From Bacillus pseudomycoides DSM 12442 (GTDB lineage: Bacteria > Bacillota > Bacilli > Bacillales > Bacillaceae_G): DNA of 64,000 bases. Where the stretch lies: the NCBI RefSeq assembly GCF_000161455.1, contig NZ_CM000745.1, forward strand, positions 3,396,476-3,460,475, read 5' to 3'. The position numbers were made by a program, and so were the translations under genes. Of the stretch, positions 58,059-64,000 are shown piece by piece. Within the stretch, counting starts at the first letter, position 1. Each line of letters begins with the position of its first letter. The notes beneath the pieces are model-generated. The model worked only from the letters and a program-made list of their open reading frames with translations, searched no databases and was not told the origin of the DNA.

Positions 58059-59252
58059 ATGTTTCATCGTATTGAAGAAGCACTAGAAGATTTAAAACAA
58101 GGAAAAGTCGTCATCGTATGTGATGATGAAAGCCGTGAAAACGAAGGAGATTTCATCGCTTTAGCAGAGAACATTACACCAGAAACAATTAATTTTATGA
58201 TTACACATGGCCGTGGCCTTGTCTGTGTACCGATTACAGAACAATATGCGGAACGCTTACAGTTAGAGCCTATGGTTTCTCATAATACAGATTCTCATCA
58301 TACTGCGTTTACAGTAAGCGTTGACCATATTTCTACAACAACAGGTATTAGTGCTTACGAACGTGCAACGACTGTGCGCGAATTATTAAATCCGGATTCA
58401 AAAGGAACAGATTTTAATCGTCCGGGTCATATCTTTCCTTTAATCGCCAAAGAAGGTGGAGTCCTGCGCCGCGCTGGGCATACAGAGGCAGCTGTTGATT
58501 TAGCAAAATTATGTGGCGCAGAACCAGCCGGAGTTATTTGTGAAATTATAAATGAAGACGGCACGATGGCACGTGTTCCTGATTTAGTACAAGTTGCAAA
58601 ACAATTTAATATAAAAATGATTACGATTGAAGATTTAATCGCCTATCGCCGCCATCATGAAACGCTCGTGACAAGGGAGATTGAAATTACATTACCGACA
58701 GATTTCGGTACATTTCATGCAATCGGTTATTCCAACTCATTGGATCAGAAAGAACATATCGCTCTCGTAAAAGGAGACATTTCTACTGGTGAACCTGTTC
58801 TCGTTCGTTTGCATTCTGAATGTTTAACTGGCGATGTTTTCGGTTCATGCCGCTGTGACTGTGGTCCACAGCTTCATGCTGCTCTTTCTCAAATTGAACG
58901 CGAAGGAAAAGGTATTCTTCTTTATATGCGCCAAGAAGGCCGCGGGATTGGCTTGCTGAATAAGCTCCGTGCATACAAATTACAAGAAGAAGGATTAGAT
59001 ACTGTTGAGGCAAATGAAAAACTAGGATTTCCTGCCGATCTTCGCGATTACGGTATTGGTGCCCAAATCTTAAAAGATCTAGGGTTACAGCAATTGCGTT
59101 TATTAACGAATAATCCAAGAAAAATCGCAGGTTTGCAAGGTTATGATTTAGAAGTTGTCGAACGCGTACCATTGCAAATGCCAACAAAAGAAGAAAACAA
59201 AACATATTTACAAACAAAGGTAGAAAAATTAGGTCACCTATTAAACTTATAA
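58059..59252 (+). CDS. ribBA: Bifunctional DHBP synthase / GTP cyclohydrolase II
   Basis: A 397-residue fusion. The N-terminal DHBP synthase (1-~200) has VIVCDDESRENEGDF, FMITHGRGLVCVP, TTTGISAYERATT, RPGHIFPL and GHTEAAVDLA. The C-terminal GTP cyclohydrolase II has the zinc-binding CLTGDVFGSCRCDCG and YMRQEGRGIGLLNKLRAY. It supplies both precursors of the pathway. AAGGAGG is well spaced before the ATG. Confidence 0.97.
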   Translation: MFHRIEEALEDLKQGKVVIVCDDESRENEGDFIALAENITPETINFMITHGRGLVCVPITEQYAERLQLEPMVSHNTDSHHTAFTVSVDHISTTTGISAYERATTVRELLNPDSKGTDFNRPGHIFPLIAKEGGVLRRAGHTEAAVDLAKLCGAEPAGVICEIINEDGTMARVPDLVQVAKQFNIKMITIEDLIAYRRHHETLVTREIEITLPTDFGTFHAIGYSNSLDQKEHIALVKGDISTGEPVLVRLHSECLTGDVFGSCRCDCGPQLHAALSQIEREGKGILLYMRQEGRGIGLLNKLRAYKLQEEGLDTVEANEKLGFPADLRDYGIGAQILKDLGLQQLRLLTNNPRKIAGLQGYDLEVVERVPLQMPTKEENKTYLQTKVEKLGHLLNL

Positions 59253-59284
59253 TCTATTAATTATAATTAAAGGAGAGATATATT

Positions 59285-59746
59285 ATGGTATTCGAAGGTC
59301 ATTTAGTTGGTACAGGATTAAAAGTAGGGATTGTTGTTGGACGTTTCAATGAATTTATTACGAGCAAACTACTAGGCGGTGCACTAGACGGTTTAAAACG
59401 ACATGGTGTAGAAGAAAATGATATTGATGTTGCATGGGTTCCAGGCGCATTTGAAATCCCATTAATCGCAAAGAAAATGGCAAACAGCGGCAAATACGAT
59501 GCTGTCATTACACTAGGTACAGTCATTCGCGGTGCTACAACTCATTATGATTATGTTTGTAATGAAGTTGCAAAAGGTGTTGCCTCTTTATCATTACAAG
59601 CAGACATCCCAGTTATTTTCGGCGTATTAACGACTGAAACAATTGAACAAGCAATTGAACGTGCTGGTACAAAAGCTGGCAACAAAGGATATGAATCTGC
59701 AGTTGCTGCGATTGAAATGGCTCATTTATCAAAACAATGGGCATAA
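59285..59746 (+). CDS. ribH: 6,7-dimethyl-8-ribityllumazine synthase
   Basis: A 153-residue enzyme joining the pyrimidine and the butanone phosphate. Signatures VVGRFNEFITSKLLGGALDG, WVPGAFEIPL, TLGTVIRGATTHYDYVC and PVIFGVLTT are intact. Members assemble as 60-mer shells in bacilli, enclosing RibE. It ends the operon here, with a terminator directly after and no ribT (which lies at 14090). Confidence 0.97.
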   Translation: MVFEGHLVGTGLKVGIVVGRFNEFITSKLLGGALDGLKRHGVEENDIDVAWVPGAFEIPLIAKKMANSGKYDAVITLGTVIRGATTHYDYVCNEVAKGVASLSLQADIPVIFGVLTTETIEQAIERAGTKAGNKGYESAVAAIEMAHLSKQWA

Positions 59747-59774
59747 AAAAAGAGGCTTTCGCCTCTTTTTTCTT
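59746..59774. terminator. Terminator of the riboflavin operon
   Basis: AAAAAAAGAGGC/GCCTCTTTTTT with a TTTC loop. Usable in both directions. Confidence 0.9.
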
Positions 59775-59778
59775 CTAT

Positions 59779-60099
59779 TTATTTTCCCACTTTTTTCCGC
59801 ACATCTTTTATCAATTCAGCCATCGTTTTTCCTTCTGTCTTAATACGAAGATTTTGAGCTGTTTTCCAGACATTTTCTCGCTTCTTTTCTTCCTCTACAA
59901 TATGTAGCTCTTTTCTTACTTCTTTTAGATCCTTCCCTTCAGTTTCAATACCAAAATGCTCAGCTTTTGTTCGAAAATGCTGTTCGATTCTTTGCTGCAT
60001 TTCTTTCTGTTCCGGATTTTCAGCTGCCTTAACAGGATCGGTGCTTATTGCCTTTAATAAAATAAGAAAGGTCATAATAGCTAGTATATATTTGTGCAT
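59779..60099 (-). CDS. Small secreted protein with a tandem helical repeat
   Basis: A 106-residue protein with a signal peptide (ILAIMTFLILLKAIS, cleavage near AAENP). The mature part is Lys/Glu-rich and contains two related units, FGIETEGKDLKEVRKELHI and LRIKTEGKTMAELIKDVRKK, about 35 residues apart. GGAGG precedes the ATG. No family is recognised; secreted helical bundle is the most that can be said. It converges on the rib operon. Confidence 0.7.
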   Translation of the reverse strand: MHKYILAIMTFLILLKAISTDPVKAAENPEQKEMQQRIEQHFRTKAEHFGIETEGKDLKEVRKELHIVEEEKKRENVWKTAQNLRIKTEGKTMAELIKDVRKKVGK

Positions 60100-60119
60100 T
60101 TGAAATCCTCCAACCCGAA

Positions 60120-60440
60120 ATAAATTACACCTTTACTATGTACAATTACAGGGTGGAAAATTCGCCCACACAATTAAATTTTTTACTAAAAAGCTACTTA
60201 TCTGAAGGACTAGAGGTACTTTATTACATTTTATTTACAATAAAATTTCACGAAAGACTACATTCATAAAGCTACAATCAATTTTTATTCATCTCTTAAT
60301 TAAGTAACATCGTTCAAAACTTGAACGGTGTTGAAATAAGCTAAATTTCTAAGAAAGCTAATGTTAATATTTCACAATTATTGCTTAATTAAGACGAAGT
60401 AATAGAAAACGTTCACAAGAAAAAACGACTTTTTTAACAT
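60120..60440. other. Intergenic region, no gene seen
   Basis: AT-rich, with one imperfect hairpin ACATCGTTCA/TTGAACGGTGT near 60308-60332. No promoter, ORF or repeat is supported. It may include decayed sequence related to the pseudogene to its right. Confidence 0.45.
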
Positions 60441-60456
60441 TTAATTATTAATCTTC

Positions 60457-60804
60457 CTAACATTCAAGATCACTGTCATCCATACTATATGGGCAAAAAT
60501 CTTCTTGAATAAATCGCACTGCATTTAAAGCGATTATCTGTGCAGGCATAGAAGGATTACCATCTGGCAATCTAAGTTGCCGCCCAATTACTTGCTCTAT
60601 TTTAGACAAAATATTAAATAAAAACTTATTATCAGTAGCTAAGGTAAGTGCATTCACCACAGAAGGATTACTTAATTGATTCGTCATATTTGTCCCTGCT
60701 TCAAGAACTAGCACGGAAGTACATTTATCATCTGTCAATTCTTTAGCGATTACCCCTCCGGTAGTTCCAGCACCAATCACAATATAATCGAAATATTTTT
60801 TTAT
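60457..60804 (-). pseudogene. GMC oxidoreductase remnant (internal deletion, lost start)
   Basis: The frame reads YFDYIVIGAGTTGGVIAKEL then LVLEAGTNMTN, the FAD-binding N-terminus of a GMC-type (choline dehydrogenase-like) oxidoreductase. After about 60 residues it jumps to PDGNPSMPAQIIALNAVRFIQE, typical of the family's C-terminus. Full-length relatives are roughly 500-560 residues, so most of the protein, including the active site, is gone. The codon where the start is expected is ATA (60802-60804), just after an in-frame TAA. The annotated GTG at 60780 would cut into the FAD motif. It is probably non-functional. Confidence 0.8.
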
Positions 60805-60913
60805 TTACCTTTTTATTTCAATCACCCCTCCTTTATTTTCCATATGTGTTATTTGTTAGTGGAAAAAGGTGTTTGTACACAAAAGAAAATATTTTCCTTT
60901 GTAATGGAAACCA

Positions 60914-60962
60914 TAAAACAGCCATCCTTTCATAAATATTCCATGAAAAAATGGCTGTTTTG
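60914..60962 (-). terminator. Terminator of the biotin operon
   Basis: On the minus strand AAACAGCCAT then TTTCATG pairs with CATAAATG-like sequence and ATGGCTGTTT (left and right arms at 60916-60935 and 60942-60960), followed by TTTTA. Imperfect but long. Confidence 0.7.
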
Positions 60963-61014
60963 TATAAACTTTATTCGATTATTCTAATCTACAAAGGGGC
61001 TTTCCCCCTCATTT

Positions 61015-62013
61015 TTACAGCGCACATTCCTCAATCTCAAACCCTAAATCTTCAATCATATTCCAATCTGCTGTTGGCTCTTGCCCCTCTGTTGTTAAAT
61101 AATCACCAACAAAGATTGAATTTGCTGCGAATAAGCCAAGCGGCTGCACAGAGCGCAAATTAATTTCGCGGCCACCGGAAATTCGAATTTCTTTTGATGG
61201 ATTGACAAATCGCATCATCGCTAGTACTTTTAAACATTCTACTGGTGTTAATTCTTTCTGTCCTTCAAGCGGTGTTCCTTTTACAGCAACAAGGAAGTTA
61301 CATGGAATAGAATCCGCATCTATACGTTGTAATTCAAGCGCAATTTCAACGCGCTGCTCTTTCGTTTCCCCCATTCCAAAAATCGCACCAGAACATGGGG
61401 AAATACCCGCTTGCTTTGCTTTTTCTACTGTATCTACACGATCATCATACGTATGTGTTGAGCAAATGCTATCATAATTGTTTGCATGTGTATTTAAGTT
61501 ATGGTTATAACGGTGAACACCTGCTTCTGCTAAGCGTCCTGCTTGATCCTCATTTAAAAAACCTAAGCAGCAGCAAATTTTCAAATCCGTTGTTTCACGG
61601 ATTTCTTTCACTGCACCGATAACATGATTTACTTCTTTATCAGTTGGACGACGACCAGATGCAACAATACAGTATGTACCCGCTTTACGGCGAATTGCTT
61701 CGTGTGCACCTTCAATAATTTTTTCCTGTGTTAACCATGCATACTTATCGATTGGTGCCTCTGAAACGATAGACTGTGAGCAATACCCACAATCTTCTGG
61801 GCATAATCCAGATTTCGTATTAATAATCATATTTAATTTTACTTTTTTACCAAAATGATGATGACGTATGATATAAGCTGCATTCATAATCTCTAATACT
61901 TCTGTATCATCTGCTTCTAAAATAGCTATCGCTTCTTCTTTCGTTATACTTCTGCCCTCTACTACTTCAGATGCAATTTGCTTCCAATCTACTTTTGTTT
62001 GTACTTGTTTCAT
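61015..62013 (-). CDS. bioB: Biotin synthase
   Basis: A 332-residue radical-SAM enzyme that inserts sulfur into dethiobiotin. The 4Fe-4S motif is CPEDCGYCSQS, the 2Fe-2S ligands include conserved Cys in CCCLGFL and CSTHTYDDRV, and GMGETKEQRVE is present. ATG at 62013 (MKQVQTKVDW) follows a G-rich site. It overlaps bioC by 47 bases. Last gene of the biotin operon. Confidence 0.96.
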   Translation of the reverse strand: MKQVQTKVDWKQIASEVVEGRSITKEEAIAILEADDTEVLEIMNAAYIIRHHHFGKKVKLNMIINTKSGLCPEDCGYCSQSIVSEAPIDKYAWLTQEKIIEGAHEAIRRKAGTYCIVASGRRPTDKEVNHVIGAVKEIRETTDLKICCCLGFLNEDQAGRLAEAGVHRYNHNLNTHANNYDSICSTHTYDDRVDTVEKAKQAGISPCSGAIFGMGETKEQRVEIALELQRIDADSIPCNFLVAVKGTPLEGQKELTPVECLKVLAMMRFVNPSKEIRISGGREINLRSVQPLGLFAANSIFVGDYLTTEGQEPTADWNMIEDLGFEIEECAL

Positions 62014-62827
62014 TTCTTCTCTTCCCCTCTTTTTCAATATACGCAAATAAAGCATGGTACGTTGCTACAATTTCCCCTTCTTCCGTGAAATCTTTTTCGT
62101 ATATGCGGAGCATAGTTCGAAAGATAGATGGGCTTTGACAGTAAGATTCTGCATTGCTATTCGTCGCGCCTACTTTCCGAATCGATTGCAGAAACTCACG
62201 AACTGTAGCAAACTTCTCTATGTAACATGTTTCAGAAACATGAACATCCCCTGTTACACTTTCACATACATCTTGCAGCTGTTCTCTCGTTAAAAAATGT
62301 TGTCCAACAGATGCATCATTTTGCATATTTCTTTCTTCTTTAGCACTTTGAAATGCCGTATGAAGTTCTTGAAATGTTTGCTCTCCAAATGTTGAAAATA
62401 ACAACAAGCCATCCTCAAATAAATGATGATGATATAAACGTTTCACCGTTGTTTGCAAATCGTTTAGCCATTGAAATGTTGCACTTGAAATAATGACATC
62501 AAATGACTCACTTAATGTAAGATGTTCAATATCTTCACACCGAAATGTCACAGATTCCACGTGATTTCTCGTTTTCGCAACAGCAATCATACTTTCAGCA
62601 AAATCAATTGCAGTAATTGCTGCATTTGGAAAGGAAACAGCTAATTGCTCAGTCAAATAGCCTGTGCCACATCCGAGTTCTAAAATACGGATGGACGACA
62701 TCTTGTGATAGTGTTTTTTCATTATAGAAATTAATTGTTGCGCCATCTTTTTTTGTACACTTGCATATTGATCATAGGATACAGCTGCCCCATTAAATCG
62801 TTTTTGTAATAACGTTTTGTTGATCAT
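61967..62827 (-). CDS. bioC: Malonyl-ACP O-methyltransferase BioC
   Basis: A 286-residue SAM-dependent methyltransferase. Motif I is ILELGCGTGYLTEQL and post-I ITAIDFAESMI. DVIISSATFQWLNDL and the N-terminal FNGAAVSYDQYASVQKKM are typical of BioC. It methylates malonyl-ACP so that fatty acid enzymes can build the pimeloyl chain. ATG 62827 follows GAGGGG. Its start lies 35 bases inside bioH and its end 47 bases inside bioB. Confidence 0.94.
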   Translation of the reverse strand: MINKTLLQKRFNGAAVSYDQYASVQKKMAQQLISIMKKHYHKMSSIRILELGCGTGYLTEQLAVSFPNAAITAIDFAESMIAVAKTRNHVESVTFRCEDIEHLTLSESFDVIISSATFQWLNDLQTTVKRLYHHHLFEDGLLLFSTFGEQTFQELHTAFQSAKEERNMQNDASVGQHFLTREQLQDVCESVTGDVHVSETCYIEKFATVREFLQSIRKVGATNSNAESYCQSPSIFRTMLRIYEKDFTEEGEIVATYHALFAYIEKEGKRRNETSTNKSRLEANCI

Positions 62828-63533
62828 TTTGTATCCCCTCTACAAACTGGATGATTTCATTTGCGCAATATTCGGAATCAGTTACACAAAGTGCATGCCC
62901 AGCTCCATTTATTACTTTAAGCGCCCCATTCGTATTTTCTTGTATATAGCGAGCAGCAGATAGTGGACATATCGCATCCTGTTCTCCATGAAGAAGTAAT
63001 ACCGGCATCTTTACATGCTTTAACTGACTTCTCATATCCATCTCTATTAAATAATCAAGTCCCAGCTGTAAAGATTCAATGGAATCACCTTGAAAACGTT
63101 CTGCAATGTCTTCAAATTGTTCACTATCTTTTATCTCTTGTTTTGTAAACATACTTTTATAGAAACGCTCCAATGTGTGGTCCTTTCCCTTCACTAAACT
63201 TCTTTTAATCCGCTCTACAAAAGGAAGTTTCCATCCACTCTCGTAATTTTCATCCACTGTAAACTTTGCTGTACCACCTATTAAAATCATCCCTTTTACC
63301 CGCACTCTATCACATGCTTGAAGGGCAGCTAATGCACCAAGTGACCATCCAATCAAAATCACATCCTGCCCTCTTGCAGCTTCTGCTACTCGTTCTGCAA
63401 ACTCACTAAGTTCTTTTACACCACGCCATTCAACATGCCAGACAGAATATTCCTGAAAATATGGAAGTAATGGATCCCATACTTGTTTTTCCATCCCCCA
63501 TCCAGGAATGAAAATAAGCTCGGGCTGTTTCAT
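62793..63533 (-). CDS. bioH: Pimeloyl-ACP methyl ester esterase (BioH-type)
   Basis: A 246-residue alpha/beta hydrolase. The oxyanion region is FIPGWGMEKQVW, the nucleophile GWSLGALAAL, the acid LLHGEQDAICP and the His NGAGHALCV. Its place between bioF and bioC indicates it removes the methyl group added by BioC, releasing pimeloyl-ACP. ATG at 63533 (MKQPELIF) is one base from the bioF stop, with GAGGGGGAATGAG as ribosome site; upstream in-frame sequence belongs to bioF. Confidence 0.92.
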   Translation of the reverse strand: MKQPELIFIPGWGMEKQVWDPLLPYFQEYSVWHVEWRGVKELSEFAERVAEAARGQDVILIGWSLGALAALQACDRVRVKGMILIGGTAKFTVDENYESGWKLPFVERIKRSLVKGKDHTLERFYKSMFTKQEIKDSEQFEDIAERFQGDSIESLQLGLDYLIEMDMRSQLKHVKMPVLLLHGEQDAICPLSAARYIQENTNGALKVINGAGHALCVTDSEYCANEIIQFVEGIQNDQQNVITKTI

Positions 63534-63534
63534 C

Positions 63535-64000
63535 TCATTCCCCCTCTTCTTTACCAATTCGAATGATTTGCTCAATAGCCCATTGCAAGTCAGCTTTTGT
63601 ATGTTCAGATGTAACTGCGAATCGGATTCGCGAACTATTATATGGAACAGTTGGTGGCCTGATAGCAATTGCAGCAATTCCTGCCTCCTGCAGTTTTTCA
63701 CTAAAATGTAGCGTAGCTTCATTCGACGCCACAATAATTGGTACTATATGTGTTGAACTATCACCAATATTGAAACCAACTTCTTCTAAAGCATTGCGGA
63801 AATAAGCTCCATTTTCTAAGAGCCGCTGCCGTCTTCCCTCATCTTCCTTCACAATTTCAATTGCACGTTTCATTGCGCCAAGTGTCCCTGGCGGTAATGC
63901 TGTTGTGAAAATGAAGCTTCTCATCGTGTTTTTCATATAATCGATACAAATTGCATCACCTGCTAAATAAGCTCCATAACACCCTAGCGCTTTACTAAAC
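63535..64000 (-). CDS. bioF: 8-amino-7-oxononanoate synthase, partial
   Basis: The C-terminal ~154 residues of BioF; the gene runs past the right edge. The PLP-lysine motif SKALGCYGAYLAG lies at about 63960-64000, followed by FIFTTALPPG, GDSSTHIVPIIV and SRIRFAVTSEHT. It condenses pimeloyl-ACP and L-alanine. First visible gene of the biotin operon; bioA/bioD and a BirA operator would lie outside the window. Confidence 0.95.
   Translation of the reverse strand, partial: FSKALGCYGAYLAGDAICIDYMKNTMRSFIFTTALPPGTLGAMKRAIEIVKEDEGRRQRLLENGAYFRNALEEVGFNIGDSSTHIVPIIVASNEATLHFSEKLQEAGIAAIAIRPPTVPYNSSRIRFAVTSEHTKADLQWAIEQIIRIGKEEGE

Noticed and set aside
1..64000. CRISPR arrays, tRNA/rRNA genes, insertion sequences, toxin-antitoxin or defence islands
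   Set aside because: No regularly spaced repeats, no tRNA cloverleaf or rRNA sequence, and no transposase or defence domains among the supported proteins.

Overview
The window is a stretch of chromosome from a low-GC, endospore-forming Firmicute. It almost certainly belongs to the Bacillus cereus group: it carries the spoIIA, spoVA, spoIIM, dacF and mciZ sporulation genes, uses AT-rich codons, has strong AGGAGG ribosome sites with many TTG/GTG starts, and holds palindromic intergenic repeats of the kind dispersed in that group. There are no rRNA or tRNA genes, no CRISPR array, no insertion sequence and no prophage. Almost everything is vertically inherited core genome; the accessory signal is confined to repeats, one decayed gene and several hypothetical genes.

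Layout. 1-1.2 kb: a tiny membrane protein and a spore-like protein with a hexanucleotide microsatellite. 1.2-6.6 kb: glucose PTS (glcT, ptsG, ptsH, ptsI on the minus strand) with a RAT/terminator switch before ptsG. 6.7-10.3 kb: a Cof-type phosphatase and the nagA-nagB-nagR amino-sugar operon. 10.5-15.5 kb: a ComEC-like hydrolase, scpA/scpB, a YjcZ-like micro-protein, a DUF309 protein, a ribT gene separated from the other rib genes, and ppiB. 15.6-17.6 kb: ypuA and a second Cof phosphatase. 17.6-25.9 kb: the spoVA operon, spoIIAA-spoIIAB-sigF and dacF. 26-29.5 kb: a GntR/ABC transporter operon with twin permeases. 29.5-33.9 kb: a secreted protein, a MarR regulator, a SIMPL protein, a purine permease and CorA. 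33.9-41.0 kb: deoxynucleoside salvage (drm-punA-pdp), a YtkA/FixH lipoprotein, xerD, yqzK, fur and spoIIM. 41.1-54.4 kb: acetyltransferases, nudF, mciZ, two aldo/keto reductases, a nucleotidase, a ferritin-like protein, hydrolases, an antiporter and a LacI regulator. 54.5-55.5 kb: a CDGSH protein and a crcB pair. 55.8-59.8 kb: the FMN riboswitch and ribDE-ribBA-ribH. 59.8-64 kb: a small secreted protein, a GMC oxidoreductase remnant and the 3' part of the biotin operon (bioF-bioH-bioC-bioB).

The genes form recognisable circuits. GlcT should sense PTS flux and allow transcription of ptsG, whose product takes its phosphate from PtsI and HPr. NagR is the last gene of the operon it probably represses. 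SpoIIAA/SpoIIAB/SigF form the forespore sigma switch, and candidate sigma-F, sigma-G and sigma-E promoters precede dacF, spoVA, spoIIM and mciZ. Fur has a near-perfect Fur box upstream of its own promoter. The FMN riboswitch controls riboflavin synthesis.

I found no convincing undescribed system. The items most worth checking are the microsatellite spore protein, the separation of ribT from ribDEAH, a perfect palindrome at the drm promoter, an unassigned GC-rich block upstream of crcB, and the internally deleted GMC oxidoreductase gene.
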